Assembly: GCA_963827545.1 (NCBI GenBank)
Contig: CAWHBI010000044.1
Span: 124,001 to 188,000 of the forward strand
Source: AWTP1-13 sp963827545
GTDB taxonomy: Bacteria > Pseudomonadota > Alphaproteobacteria > Rhizobiales > Hyphomicrobiaceae
Reading direction: 5' to 3'
DNA: 64,000 nt
Below the pieces are notes generated by a model. The model was given only the letters and a program-made list of their open reading frames with translations. It made no database searches and was not told where the DNA came from. Every line of letters starts with the position of its first letter. The first letter of the stretch is position 1. Position numbers and translations under genes: made by a program. Positions 1 to 9,521 of the stretch are shown piece after piece.

Positions 1-9
1 AGCACGCAG

Positions 10-1625
10 GTGAACGGCAGCCGGCACAATGGACGCGATGGTCCCCTCGACGCCGTGATCGTCGGCGCGGGGTTCGCCGGACTGTACATGCTGCACCGGC
101 TGCGCAGCATGGGCTTTGTGGCGCGCGTGCTCGAGGCCGGCAGCGGCGTCGGGGGAACGTGGTACTGGAACCGCTATCCGGGCGCACGCTGCGACGTGGA
201 AAGCGTGCAGTATTCCTATCAGTTTGACGAGGCTTTGCAGCAGGAGTGGGAGTGGAGCGAGCGCTATGCCGCGCAGCCGGAGCTCCTGCGCTATGCCAAC
301 CACGTGGCGGATCGCTTCGACCTGCGCCGCGACATCCAGTTCAACACGCGCGTGACGTCTGCGGTATTCGATGAAACGGAGGGACGCTGGATCATCGAGA
401 CCAGCGACGGCGCCCGCACCTCGGCCAGGTACTGCATCATGGCGACGGGGTGCCTGTCCTCGCCCAACCTGCCCAAGTTCGAGGGCCTCGATACCTTCAA
501 GGGCGACCGCTACCACACCGGGTACTGGCCGCACGAGGAGGTCGACTTCACGGGCAAGCGGGTGGCGATCATCGGCACCGGCTCCTCGGCCGTGCAGTCG
601 ATCCCGATCATCGCCGGCCAGGCGAAGCAGCTCACTGTGTTCCAGCGCACGCCGAACTATGCGGTGCCGGCGCACAACGCGCCGCTGGACCCCGGGTACG
701 TGAAGGCGGTCAAGGCCGACTATCCGAACCTGCGGGCCCGCGCCAAAGAGACCATGACCGGCATCGACTTCGACTACAGCGACCGCAAGGCGCTGGAGAC
801 GCCGGACGAGGCACGCACGGCCGAGTACGAGCGGCGCTGGCAGCATGGCGGGCTGTGGTTCCTCGGTGCGTTCCAGGACCTGATGGTCAATCAGGAGGCC
901 AATGATACGGCGGCCGAGTTCGTGCGGGGCAAGATCCGCGAGAAGGTGCGAGGATCCGAAGCTGGCCGAGATGCTGGCGCCGAAGAACACCATCGGCTGC
1001 AAGCGGCTGTGCATCGACATCGGCTACTACGAGACGTTCAACCAGCCGAACGTGGAGCTGATCGACGTGAGCGGGGAGCCGATCGAGGCCATCACCGCCA
1101 AGGGCGTGCGGGCCAGGGGCAAGGACTACGAGGTCGATGCGATCGTGTTCGCCACCGGCTTCGATGCCATGACCGGGGCATTGCTCAACATCGACATCCG
1201 CGGCCGGGGCGGCCTGCGGATCCAGGACAAATGGAGCGAGGGGCCGCGCACCTACCTGGGGGTGGCGATGGCTGGCTTCCCGAACCTGTTCACCATCACC
1301 GGCCCCGGCAGCCCCTCGGTGCTGACCAACATGCTCCCCACCATCGAGCAGCACGTGGAGTGGATCGCCGGCGTCCTCGAGCACATGCGGGATCGCCAGC
1401 TCGGGCAGATCGAGCCGGTCGTCGGCGGCGGAGGAGGAATGGGTCGCGCACGGCAACGAGGTTGCCGGCCGCACGCTGCGCTATACCTGCAGCTCCTGGT
1501 ACCTGGGCGTGAACATTCCGGGCAAGCCGCGCGTGTTCATGCCCTATATCGGCGGCTTTCCCAAGTACGTGCAGCGCTGCAACGAGATCGCGGCCAACGG
1601 CTACGAGGGGTTCGTGCTGACGTAG
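10..1625 (+). pseudogene. Flavin-containing (Baeyer-Villiger type) monooxygenase, two frameshifts
   Basis: FAD- and NADPH-dependent monooxygenase of the cyclohexanone/phenylacetone monooxygenase type, which inserts oxygen next to a ketone. The N-terminal part has the FAD motif GAGFAG, the family fingerprint FKGDRYHTGYWP and the NADP motif GTGSSAVQ. Homology then moves to another frame near 950 (a base seems missing in GTGCGAGG) and again near 1425-1432 (an extra G in a GGC/GGA run). After that comes the usual C-terminus with YTCSSWYLG, IPGKPRVFMPYIGG and YEGFVLT. Read through, it is about 538 residues, normal for the family. The GTG at 10 gives a plausible N-terminus, but the window edge hides the upstream context. 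The TAG stop lies inside the first bases of a palindromic repeat. It may be a true pseudogene or an intact gene with sequencing errors. Confidence 0.8.
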
Positions 1626-1727
1626 GTTGGGTCAACCCCGGCGAAGGTGTTGAGGCCGGGGGCAGACCCAACACGCTTCGGATGCAATCGGGTGTTGGGT
1701 CATCGCTGCCGCTCGACCCAACCTACG
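1621..1727. repeat. Palindromic repeat family A, copy 1
   Basis: Begins with GTAGGTTGGGTC and ends with GACCCAACCTAC; an inner pair GACCCAACAC / GTGTTGGGTC makes a nested hairpin. The same element recurs at 20711-20800. Its first bases supply the TAG stop codon of the upstream monooxygenase, and it ends 12 bases before the carboxypeptidase start. Confidence 0.85.
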
Positions 1728-1739
1728 TTAGGATGATCG

Positions 1740-3386
1740 ATGGGCAAGACGAGCACGGCCAAGCCCGGCCCCAAAGCGAACAGAGCTGCCTCCCTTGGTA
1801 AGACCGGCACGAGTACGAAGGGGGCGAAGGCAGGCGCTGTCCGAGCCGGGCACAAGGCGCCGTCGGCCGAGGACGGGCTCAAGGAGCTCAAATCGCGCCT
1901 GCTCGAGATCAGCGACCTGGGCGCGGCCGGCGCGGTGCTGGGCTGGGACCAGGCGACCTACATGCCGAAGGGCGGGGCGGCGGCGCGCGCGCGGCAGGGC
2001 GCGACGCTGAGCCGGCTGGCGCACGAGAAGTTCACCGATCCGGCGCTTGGGAAGCTGCTCGATGGTCTGGCCGCCTACGCCGAGAGCCTGCCCTACGGCT
2101 CGGACAATGCCAGCCTGATCCGCGTCGTGCGGCGCGACTACGAGAAGGCCACCAAGGTGCCTTCGGACTTCGTGGCACGCTGGAGCGCGATGGGCTCCGC
2201 CTCATACGACGCGTGGACGCGGGCCCGGCCGGCCAACGACTTCGCCACCATGCGCCCGTTTCTGGAAAAGGCGCTGGCCTTCAGCCGCGAGTACGCTGAG
2301 TACCTCGGCCCCTACGACCACATCGCCGACCCGCTGATCGATGGCCCCGACGAGGGCATGACGGTCGCCAGCGTGCGCGCGCTGTTCGGCGAGCTGCGCG
2401 CCGAATTGGTGCCGATCGTGCGCGCCATTGCCGAGCAGCCGGTGGCGGATGCTTCCTGCCTGCGCGGGCATTTTCCCGAGCCCAAACAGCTCGAGTTCGG
2501 CCTCATCCCGTTGAAGCGCTTCGGCTACGACATGGAACGCGGCCGGCTCGACAAGACGCACCATCCCTTCTGCACCAAGTTCGGCTCGGGCGATGTGCGC
2601 ATCACCACCCGGGTCAGGGAGGACGAGATCAGCGAGGCGCTGTTCTCCACCCTGCACGAGGCCGGCCACGCGCTCTACGAGCAGGGCGTCGACGGCCGTT
2701 ACGAGGGCACCGGACTGGGGTCCGGCACCTCGGCCGGCGTGCACGAGAGCCAGTCGCGGTTATGGGAGAACGTGGTGGCGCGCAGCCGGGGCTTCTGGGA
2801 GCACTTCTATCCGCAGCTGTGCGATGCCTTCCCCGACCACTTCAGAAAAGTGCCGCTGGAGACCTTCTATCGTGCCATCAACAAGGTGGAGCGCTCGCTG
2901 ATCCGCACCGACGCCGACGAGGTGACCTACAATCTCCACGTCATGCTGCGCTTCGACCTGGAACTCGACCTGCTGGAGGGCCGCCTCAAGGTGAAGGATC
3001 TGCCGGAGGCCTGGCGGGCGCGCTTTCAGGCCGACTTCGGCCTAACCCCGCCCAACGACCGCGACGGGTGCCTGCAGGACGTGCACTGGTACGGCGGCAG
3101 CGTGGGAGGAGCCTTCCAGGGCTATACCATCGGCAACATCCTGAGCGCGCAGTTCTACGCGGCCGCCTTGAAAGCGCATCCCGGGATACCGGACGATATG
3201 CGCAATGGCGAGTTCGGCGCGCTGCACGCGTGGCTCAAGAAGCGCCTCTACCGGCACGGGCGCAAGTTCAAGCCGGACGAGATCGTCAAGCGCGCGACCG
3301 GGAGCCCCATGAGCATCGGCCCTTACATCGGCTACCTGCGCGGTAAGTATGGGGAGCTTTATCGGCTGGAGCCGTTGCGGGGGTAG
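1740..3386 (+). CDS. Carboxypeptidase Taq (M32) family metallopeptidase
   Basis: Zinc metallocarboxypeptidase of family M32, which removes C-terminal residues from peptides, probably in the cytoplasm as no signal peptide is seen. The zinc-binding HEAGH lies at residues 306-310 and the third-ligand region HESQSR at 335-340, both typical of M32. Further family blocks are GTSAGVHESQ, the region around YNLHVMLRFDLE, and VHWYGGSVGGAFQGY. The protein has 548 residues against about 500 for the family; the excess is a low-complexity Lys/Ala/Thr/Gly-rich N-terminus of about 45 residues, so the true start could be an internal codon. It follows repeat A and looks like its own transcription unit. Confidence 0.93.
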   Translation: MGKTSTAKPGPKANRAASLGKTGTSTKGAKAGAVRAGHKAPSAEDGLKELKSRLLEISDLGAAGAVLGWDQATYMPKGGAAARARQGATLSRLAHEKFTDPALGKLLDGLAAYAESLPYGSDNASLIRVVRRDYEKATKVPSDFVARWSAMGSASYDAWTRARPANDFATMRPFLEKALAFSREYAEYLGPYDHIADPLIDGPDEGMTVASVRALFGELRAELVPIVRAIAEQPVADASCLRGHFPEPKQLEFGLIPLKRFGYDMERGRLDKTHHPFCTKFGSGDVRITTRVREDEISEALFSTLHEAGHALYEQGVDGRYEGTGLGSGTSAGVHESQSRLWENVVARSRGFWEHFYPQLCDAFPDHFRKVPLETFYRAINKVERSLIRTDADEVTYNLHVMLRFDLELDLLEGRLKVKDLPEAWRARFQADFGLTPPNDRDGCLQDVHWYGGSVGGAFQGYTIGNILSAQFYAAALKAHPGIPDDMRNGEFGALHAWLKKRLYRHGRKFKPDEIVKRATGSPMSIGPYIGYLRGKYGELYRLEPLRG

Positions 3387-3400
3387 TGAGCTGGGAATTC

Positions 3401-3545
3401 CCTCTCCCCACTCTTCAGTGGGGAGAGGGCTAGGGTGAGGGGCGGCTCCAAGCTGCGTCGGCGCCTTGTGCCGCCCCTCACCTCATGCCGGAGGCATGGC
3501 TCCGCCATGACCTCTCCCCGTAAGTACGGGGAGAGGGAGAAGGGG
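3401..3545. repeat. Palindromic repeat family B, copy 1
   Basis: A 145-base element of nested hairpins: CCCC/GGGG arms around ACTCTTCAGT, GGGGCGGC pairing with GCCGCCCC, ATGCCGGAGGCAT followed by its near complement, and CTCCCCG/CGGGGAG. The second copy is at 20184-20327. The purine-rich right end stops about 10 bases before the ATG of the next gene and supplies its ribosome-binding purines. Confidence 0.85.
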
Positions 3546-3555
3546 GAGAGAAGCC

Positions 3556-5148
3556 ATGGAGTTCGACTACGTCATCGTCGGCGGGGGATCGGCGGGCAGC
3601 GTGCTGGCGGGGCGGTTGAGCGCCGATCCGGGCGCCCGGGTCTGCCTGATCGAGGCTGGTCCGCCCGACGACAACTTCCTCTGCCACATGCCTTTTGCCC
3701 TCGCCCTGTTCATCCCGGGCAAGTGGCGCAACTGGGCGTTCGAGACCGAGCCGCAGGCGGGCCTCGACGGCCGGCGCGGGTATCAGCCGCGGGGCCGCAT
3801 GCTGGGCGGATCGTCAGGCATAAATGCGATGATCTACATCCGCGGCCACGCCAGCGACTACGACGACTGGGCGAGGCAAGGCGCGACGGGCTGGTCGTTC
3901 GCCGACGTGCTGCCCTACTTCAAGCGCTCGGAGGGCAACGAGCGGCTCGGCGGCACCCTGCATGGCAGTGACGGACCGCTCAACGTCGCCGACCTCGTGA
4001 GCCCGAACCCCATCAACGAGATCTTTCTCACCGCTTGCAGCGAGCTGCAGATCGCGCGCAACGCCGATTTCAACGGCAGCGTCCAAGAGGGCGCTGGCCT
4101 GTACCAGGTGACGCAGAAAGGAGGCGAGCGCTGGAGCGCAGCGCGCGCGTACCTGCCGCCGGAAGCGCGGTGCCGCCCCAATCTGCGCATTGCCACAGGC
4201 ATGCGCGCCTTGCGGGTAACGCTCGACGGCCGACGCGCCACCGGCGTCGTCTGCCGCCGCGGCAGGCAGCAGGAAACCATCGCGGCCCGGCGGGCGGTGA
4301 TCTTGTCGGCGGGCGCCTTTCAATCCCCGCAGCTGCTGCTGCTGTCGGGCATCGGGCCCGGCGAGGAGCTCACGAAGCACGGCATCGCCGTTGCTCACGA
4401 CCTTCCCGGCGTCGGCCGCAACCTGCAGGACCACGTGGACTTCACGTTGCTGTATCGGGCCAAGAGCCCGCACCTGTTCGGCTTCACGCCGGGCGGGCTC
4501 ACCAAGTTGCCGCAGGCGATCAGGAGCTGGCGCCGAGAGCGGCGCGGCCTGTTCACCACCAACTTTGCCGAGGCGGGCGGGTTCCTGAAAACCGACCCGG
4601 CGGTGCCCCGCCCCGACATCCAGCTGCATTTTGTGATCGGGCTGGTCGACGATCACGCGCGCAAACGCCACTTTGCCACCGGCTATAGCCTCCACACCTG
4701 CGTGCTGCGTCCCAAGAGTCGCGGCACCGTGGGACTCGTCGATGCCGATCCCATGAGCGCGCCGCGCATCGATCCGAAATTCCTCGCCGATGCCGACGAC
4801 CTCGACGTGCTGCTCAAGGGCGTCAAGATCGGGCGGCGGATCATGGATGCGCCGCCGTTTAGCGCCCTGGCTCCGACAGAGCTCTACACGGCCGACGCGC
4901 GCGGGGACGAGGCCTTGCGCCATGAGATCAGGAAACGGGCCGACACGATCTATCACCCCGTGGGCACGTGCCGCATGGGTGCGGCCGATGACCGCGGCGC
5001 GGTCGTGGACCCCTCCCTCAAGGTGAGGGGCTGCGAAGGACTCTACGTGGTCGATGCGTCCGTGATGCCGTCGCTGGTGGGCGGCAACACCAACGCGCCC
5101 ACCATCATGATCGCAGAGAAGGCCGCGGACATGCTGCGGGCGGCGTGA
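3556..5148 (+). CDS. GMC-family FAD oxidoreductase (choline dehydrogenase-like)
   Basis: FAD-dependent alcohol dehydrogenase of the glucose-methanol-choline family; substrate unknown. Residues 5-15 hold the dinucleotide motif VIVGGGSAGSV. The GMC signature follows (RGRMLGGSSGINAMIYIRG), with the second signature GAFQSPQLLLLSGIGP and the C-terminal active-site block YHPVGTCRMG, with the catalytic His at 467, and GGNTNAPT near 509-515. Length 530 is normal. No signal peptide or heme motif is visible, so it is probably cytosolic. The aldehyde dehydrogenase 128 bases downstream could oxidise its aldehyde product, as in choline-type or aryl-alcohol pathways; that link is inference. Confidence 0.93.
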   Translation: MEFDYVIVGGGSAGSVLAGRLSADPGARVCLIEAGPPDDNFLCHMPFALALFIPGKWRNWAFETEPQAGLDGRRGYQPRGRMLGGSSGINAMIYIRGHASDYDDWARQGATGWSFADVLPYFKRSEGNERLGGTLHGSDGPLNVADLVSPNPINEIFLTACSELQIARNADFNGSVQEGAGLYQVTQKGGERWSAARAYLPPEARCRPNLRIATGMRALRVTLDGRRATGVVCRRGRQQETIAARRAVILSAGAFQSPQLLLLSGIGPGEELTKHGIAVAHDLPGVGRNLQDHVDFTLLYRAKSPHLFGFTPGGLTKLPQAIRSWRRERRGLFTTNFAEAGGFLKTDPAVPRPDIQLHFVIGLVDDHARKRHFATGYSLHTCVLRPKSRGTVGLVDADPMSAPRIDPKFLADADDLDVLLKGVKIGRRIMDAPPFSALAPTELYTADARGDEALRHEIRKRADTIYHPVGTCRMGAADDRGAVVDPSLKVRGCEGLYVVDASVMPSLVGGNTNAPTIMIAEKAADMLRAA

Positions 5149-5275
5149 GCGCAGCCGCAGCCCTCAAATGCGGGCAACATTCCTCGCGCATTGTTGAACA
5201 GCCAGAGCCGTGCCCGCGCTCTAATGTGCCGCGCAAAAAATCGCCTGCGTTTAGCGCAAAGCGTTGAGATTGATC

Positions 5276-6760
5276 ATGAGCGAGCATGCCAGGCTGGTGG
5301 CCCCGGCGGACGATGGTATTGGCGCCATCGAGCCGCGTTTCTGGTCCATGCACAAGGCGAGCCGCGAGGAGCCGCCGCCGACGGGGGCAGAGCGCAAGCA
5401 CCAACTGCGCGGCTTGCGCGACATGGTGTCGGACCACGCCCGTGACTTCGCGCACGCCATTGCGCGGGACTTCGGCTGGCGTTCGCACGATGAAACGCTG
5501 CTGGCGGAGGTCGTGCCGACGCTCGGCATCATCAAAGACGCGTTGCGCAATCTCGATCGCTGGATGCGGCCGGAGCCGCGGGACCGGTCCCTCAATTTCT
5601 GGCCCGCGCGCAACCGCGTCTACTGGCAGCCCAAGGGCGTGGTGCTGATCATCTCGCCCTGGAACTATCCCATGCAGCTCTGCGTCGGGCCGCTGGCAGC
5701 GGCGCTGGCTGCCGGCAACCGCGTCATCATCAAACCGTCGGAGACGACGCCGGCCACTGCCGAGGCGCTGAAGCGCCACATCGAGGGTGCGCTGGGGGCC
5801 GATCGCGTGACGGTGGCAACGGGAGGCGCGGGCCTAGCGCAGGCGCTCTCGGCGCTGCCGTTCGACCACATTCTGTTCACCGGCTCGACCGCGGTGGGCA
5901 GGCTCGTCATGCAGGCCGCGGCGCAGAACCTGACGCCGGTCACGCTGGAGCTGGGCGGCAAGTCGCCGGCTATCGTGCACGGTGATTTCGACCACACGCT
6001 GGCGGCCGAGCGCATCGTGCGCGGCAAGCTGCTCAATTCCGGGCAGACCTGCATTGCCCCCGACTACGCGCTGGTTCGGCGGGACAGGGTGGAGGACTTC
6101 GTTCAGCTCTTCAGGGAGACGGCCGCCAAATTCTACCCGTGCCTGGTCGGAAACCGCGACTACAGCGCCATCATCAATCAGCGGCACTACCAGCGGCTGG
6201 CCAATCTGGTCGCGGACGCGCGATCGAAAGGGGGGCGCGTTGTCACCGTCGACCCGGTGGGCGAGCTCGTTGGGGGCGAAGTCGGGGCGCGCAACGCCAG
6301 AAAGATGGCACCCACCGTCATCACCGACGTGAAAGACGAGATGGCGGTGATGCGCGAGGAGATCTTCGGCCCGATCCTGCCGGTGATTGCCTACGACACG
6401 CTGGACGACGCCATCGCGTTTGTGAATGCGCGCCCGCGACCGCTGGCCCTCTACTATTTCGACAGCGACAGGGTCCGCATCGATCAGGTGCTGCGGCGCA
6501 CCGTCTCGGGCGGCGCCAGCGTCAACGACACTGTTCTACACTTCGCTCAGGACGGCCTGCCGTTCGGCGGCATCGGCCCGAGCGGTATGGGCGCCTACCA
6601 CGGCCACGATGGTTTCCGCACCTTCAGCCACGGCAAGGGCGTGTTCCTGCAGAGACGCTGGTCGTTCACCGACCTGCTGGTGCCGCCCTACGACTCCCGC
6701 TTCCGCCGGCTTGTCGGCTTTGCCGTATGGAGGAACGGCGGAAACCACGCAATTCGCTGA
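5276..6760 (+). CDS. Aldehyde dehydrogenase, coniferyl-aldehyde dehydrogenase type
   Basis: NAD(P)-dependent oxidation of an aldehyde to the acid. It belongs to the class-3-like ALDH group that includes bacterial coniferyl aldehyde dehydrogenases: short N-terminus, PKGVVLIISPWNYP block, catalytic Glu225 in ELGGKSP and catalytic Cys259 in GQTCIAPDY. Near the C-terminus PFGGIGPSGMGAYHG is typical of the group. I chose ATG 5276 (MSEHARL); an in-frame TTG at 5264 would add four residues. The protein has 494 residues. It follows the GMC oxidoreductase on the same strand, which suggests an alcohol-to-aldehyde-to-acid route. The substrate cannot be named from sequence. Confidence 0.9.
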   Translation: MSEHARLVAPADDGIGAIEPRFWSMHKASREEPPPTGAERKHQLRGLRDMVSDHARDFAHAIARDFGWRSHDETLLAEVVPTLGIIKDALRNLDRWMRPEPRDRSLNFWPARNRVYWQPKGVVLIISPWNYPMQLCVGPLAAALAAGNRVIIKPSETTPATAEALKRHIEGALGADRVTVATGGAGLAQALSALPFDHILFTGSTAVGRLVMQAAAQNLTPVTLELGGKSPAIVHGDFDHTLAAERIVRGKLLNSGQTCIAPDYALVRRDRVEDFVQLFRETAAKFYPCLVGNRDYSAIINQRHYQRLANLVADARSKGGRVVTVDPVGELVGGEVGARNARKMAPTVITDVKDEMAVMREEIFGPILPVIAYDTLDDAIAFVNARPRPLALYYFDSDRVRIDQVLRRTVSGGASVNDTVLHFAQDGLPFGGIGPSGMGAYHGHDGFRTFSHGKGVFLQRRWSFTDLLVPPYDSRFRRLVGFAVWRNGGNHAIR

Positions 6761-6823
6761 CGCACGCCCATCGATGCGGTATGGTATCAGGTCGTTGCGC
6801 ACAGGATTGAAGAGGAGCTCGCG

Positions 6824-7063
6824 GTGAGCGGGTCCCGAACCTACACCGTCATCTTGGAACCGGCTGAAGAGGGCGGCTACGTCGTACACGTCCCCGCGTT
6901 TCCCGAGATTGTCACCGAGGGGGATACGGAGGCCGAAGCGTTGGCGATGGCGAAGGATGCCATCGAGCTGGTGGTTGCGAGCCGGCGCGAGCGTGGTGAA
7001 CCAATTCCTGCCGATGTCGGGCAGCCCCTCGTGCACAAACTGACGGTCGCGGTCGCGGCGTGA
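6824..7063 (+). CDS. hicB: HicB-family antitoxin
   Basis: Antitoxin of a type II HicBA module; it neutralises the HicA ribonuclease and usually represses its own operon. The 79 residues show the HicB fold pattern: YTVILEPAEEGGYVVHVPAFP, then a helix with EGDTEAEALAMAKDAIEL, without a long DNA-binding tail. The start is GTG at 6824 after a GAGGAG ribosome-binding site. It overlaps the toxin gene by four bases, so the two are translationally coupled in the order antitoxin then toxin. Confidence 0.9.
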   Translation: MSGSRTYTVILEPAEEGGYVVHVPAFPEIVTEGDTEAEALAMAKDAIELVVASRRERGEPIPADVGQPLVHKLTVAVAA

Positions 7064-7281
7064 CCCGGCTACCCGCGCTAACAGCGGGTGCGGTACTACG
7101 CGCACTACAGCGCGCCGGGTTCGAGATCGTACGGACATCCGGCAGCCATCACCGCCTTGTCCACCGCGACACCCTGCACACCGTTCCCGTGCACGCCGGC
7201 AAAACGCTCAAGCGTGGAACCCTTCATGGCATCGTAAAGCAGGCAGGGCTCACGGCCGACGAGTTTCGGGCACTGCTTTAG
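7060..7281 (+). CDS. hicA: HicA-family mRNA interferase toxin
   Basis: Toxin of the HicBA pair, a small dsRBD-like ribonuclease that cleaves mRNA. The 73 residues contain the conserved RTSGSHHRLVH block, whose second His corresponds to the catalytic His of HicA proteins, then VPVHAGKTLKRGTLHGIVKQAGL. It starts with GTG inside the hicB stop (GTGA overlap). It is intact and full length for the family, so the module is probably functional. It ends 43 bases before the convergent amidohydrolase gene. Confidence 0.9.
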   Translation: MTRLPALTAGAVLRALQRAGFEIVRTSGSHHRLVHRDTLHTVPVHAGKTLKRGTLHGIVKQAGLTADEFRALL

Positions 7282-7324
7282 CTCAGCCTATGCCCACAAG
7301 GCGCGCCGCCAGCGCTCCTCTGCT

Positions 7325-8383
7325 TCAGAGCCCCAGCAGCCGCTTCGTGTTGCCGCCGCAGATGGCCGCAACGGTCGCCTCGTCGAGGCCGGCGCCGCAC
7401 ACGTGGCCGACGGGGTCGTAGTCGGCCATGTCGAAGGGATAGTCGGTGCCCATGAGGATGTGGTCGGCGCCATAGAGCCGTACCAGCTCCTGCAGCTGGT
7501 GTGGCGTGAACACGACGGTGTCGAAGTACAGCTTCTTGAGGTAGCTCGTCGGCGGGTGCGGCAGGTCGCCGTGTGAGTCGGAGCGCGCGCCCCAGGCATG
7601 GTCGATGCGGCCTGAGTAGCTCGGCAGATAGCCCCCGCCATGCACGGCCAGGATCTTCAGGTTGGGGTGACGCTCGAGCACGCCGTCGAAGATCAGGTGG
7701 TGGAGAGCGATAGTCGTCTCCAGCGGGTTGCCGATGACGTTGTTGAAGTAGAAGCGGGTGAGACGTGAGGCTTCGGTGAAGCCGTTGGGGTGGATGACGA
7801 CCAGGGCGCCCAGCTCCTCGGCCTTCTTCCAGAACGGCGCGAAGGCGGGGTCGGACAGCTCGCGGCCGTTGACGTTGGTGAGCACCTGCACGCCTTTGAA
7901 GCCGAGCCTGGTGACGCAGCGCTCGAGCTCGCTCGCCGCCTCGTTGCCGTCGGGCATGGGCACCGTGCCGAAGCCCTTGAGGCGGTCGGGCTTGCGGGCG
8001 ACGAACTCGGCGACGCCGTCATTGACCATCTGCGCCGACTTCACCGCGATGTCGAGCGGCACGGCGTAGTAGCACTGCGGCGGCGGCGGCTTGATGATCT
8101 GCATGTCGAGGCCCATGGCGTCGAGATCGGCAAGCCGCTTCTCGAGCGGCGCGCGGATCACCATGTCGGCTTCCTGCTTCTGGTTGAGCGAGCGCGTCGC
8201 GGCGTCGGCGAACGTCACCAGCGGCATGGCGTCGGGCGCCAGATGCGGCTTTACGAACTCCGCCGCGCGCGGCACGGCGACGTGGGAGTGCACATCGATG
8301 GTGACGCTCCTGGGCCTCGCCTCGCGGCCGGGCCTGCCGTGCCTGCGCGCCGCAGTGGGCTCGTATTTGTTCCACTGGCTCAT
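7325..8383 (-). CDS. Amidohydrolase family 2 protein (ACMSD-like)
   Basis: Metal-dependent hydrolase or decarboxylase of the amidohydrolase-2 superfamily that contains aminocarboxymuconate semialdehyde decarboxylase and gamma-resorcylate decarboxylase. The 352 residues start at MSQWNKYEP. The metal ligands are visible as VDVHSHV-type HxH after a 27-residue lead, VVIHPNGF in the middle, and GTDYPFDM near the end (Asp). The motif HPNLKILAVHGGGYLPSYSGR is typical of the ACMSD branch. Decarboxylation or hydrolysis of an aromatic-derived acid is likely; the substrate is unknown. It is transcribed away from the dehydrogenase at 8477, leaving a 93-base divergent promoter region. Confidence 0.85.
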   Translation of the reverse strand: MSQWNKYEPTAARRHGRPGREARPRSVTIDVHSHVAVPRAAEFVKPHLAPDAMPLVTFADAATRSLNQKQEADMVIRAPLEKRLADLDAMGLDMQIIKPPPPQCYYAVPLDIAVKSAQMVNDGVAEFVARKPDRLKGFGTVPMPDGNEAASELERCVTRLGFKGVQVLTNVNGRELSDPAFAPFWKKAEELGALVVIHPNGFTEASRLTRFYFNNVIGNPLETTIALHHLIFDGVLERHPNLKILAVHGGGYLPSYSGRIDHAWGARSDSHGDLPHPPTSYLKKLYFDTVVFTPHQLQELVRLYGADHILMGTDYPFDMADYDPVGHVCGAGLDEATVAAICGGNTKRLLGL

Positions 8384-8476
8384 TGGTTCCCTCCCTCGCA
8401 ACCGACCTCGCACCCTATCATCTCGGGCCGCGCATGCTAGGCTCGCGCGCAGCGAAGAGTTCAGCGGAGGACGGGC

Positions 8477-9412
8477 ATGCCGACGGTGGGCATTGTCGGG
8501 GTGGGGCTGATCGGCCGTGCCTGGGCCAACGTGTTCGCCAGGGCCGGCTGGGACGTGCGATTGTGGGACCCGGATGCAACCGCGCTCGGGAATGCACCGG
8601 CCTTGATCGCGGCCGCGCTCGAGGATGTCGCCCGCCACGGCCTGGCGAAAGACCCAGCGGCCGCCGCCAGAAGGTTGAGGGTCGCTGGGTCGCTGGAAGA
8701 GGCAGTGGCGGGCGCCGAGCTGGTGCAGGAGAGCGGGCCGGAACGCCTCGATGTGAAGCGCGATGTGTTTGCGCGGCTGGACAGCCTCGCGGCGCCTGAC
8801 GCCATCCTTGCCACGTCGTCCTCGTTCATCGTCACCTCGCGCTTCGCGGAGGGGTTGAAGGGAGGACACCGCTGCCTCGTTGCCCATCCGGTCAATCCCC
8901 CGCACGTGGTGCCGATCGTGGAGCTTTCCGGCGCCCCTTTCACGGCGCCTGAGACGATCGCGCGGGCCTGCGCCATGTTCGAGAGCGTGGGCCAGGTGCC
9001 GATCGTGGTGAAGCGCGAGATCGACGGATTCATCCTGAACCGTATGCAGGCCGTGCTGCTGTCGGAGGCCATGCGACTGGTGGGCGAGGGCTATGTCTCG
9101 GCCGAGGACCTCGACAAGACCATCCGCGACGGCCTGGGGCTGAGATGGGCCTTCATGGGGCCGTTCGAGACCATCGAGCTCAATGCGCCGGGGGGCATCC
9201 CCGACTACTGCGCGCGCTACGGCGAGACGCTCTATCGCACGTCCGCCGAGCCAGTCACGCCGCACGTGTGGGGCAAGGAGAACGTGGATCGGGCGGTCGA
9301 GAGCTGGGGCCGCGCGCCCTCGGCAGAAGCCATTCTGAAAAAGCAGCGCTGGCGTGACGAGCGCATCGCAGCTCTTGTGGCGCATAAGAGAGAGCAGCCA
9401 AAATCCGAGTAG
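8477..9412 (+). CDS. 3-hydroxyacyl-CoA dehydrogenase family protein
   Basis: NAD-dependent oxidation of a 3-hydroxyacyl compound to the 3-keto form. The Rossmann motif GVGLIGRAWA is at the N-terminus, and the catalytic His137 lies in AHPVNPPH, followed by the second domain with GFILNRMQAVLLSEAMRLV. At 311 residues it matches single-domain members such as 3-hydroxybutyryl-CoA, L-carnitine and L-gulonate dehydrogenases; the NPPH variant and the long second domain favour the carnitine/gulonate side. The next gene encodes a BKACE enzyme that cleaves beta-keto acids, which would use this enzyme's product. Substrate assignment is inference. Confidence 0.85.
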   Translation: MPTVGIVGVGLIGRAWANVFARAGWDVRLWDPDATALGNAPALIAAALEDVARHGLAKDPAAAARRLRVAGSLEEAVAGAELVQESGPERLDVKRDVFARLDSLAAPDAILATSSSFIVTSRFAEGLKGGHRCLVAHPVNPPHVVPIVELSGAPFTAPETIARACAMFESVGQVPIVVKREIDGFILNRMQAVLLSEAMRLVGEGYVSAEDLDKTIRDGLGLRWAFMGPFETIELNAPGGIPDYCARYGETLYRTSAEPVTPHVWGKENVDRAVESWGRAPSAEAILKKQRWRDERIAALVAHKREQPKSE

Positions 9413-9502
9413 GTCATCCCGGCGCTTGTCGCCGGGATCCATCATGCAGCATGCTTCGGTGCCAGCGGTTGGCTGGATCCCGGGCCCAAGGCCCGGGATG
9501 AC
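9411..9502. repeat. Palindromic repeat family C, diverged short copy
   Basis: GTCATCCCGG at the left and CCCGGGATGAC at the right, with inner CGGGATCC / GGATCCCGG arms. It resembles the three longer family C copies at 25889, 33693 and 47913. It separates the dehydrogenase from the BKACE gene; the purine-rich AAAGGAGGAG just after it is the ribosome-binding site of that gene. Confidence 0.7.
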
Positions 9503-9521
9503 AAAGGAGGAGACTCATTCC

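Noticed and set aside
8384..9445. Extension of the amidohydrolase upstream to 9445
   Set aside because: The extra part is antisense to the 3-hydroxyacyl-CoA dehydrogenase and has no homology-like features; MSQWN at 8383 is a natural start.
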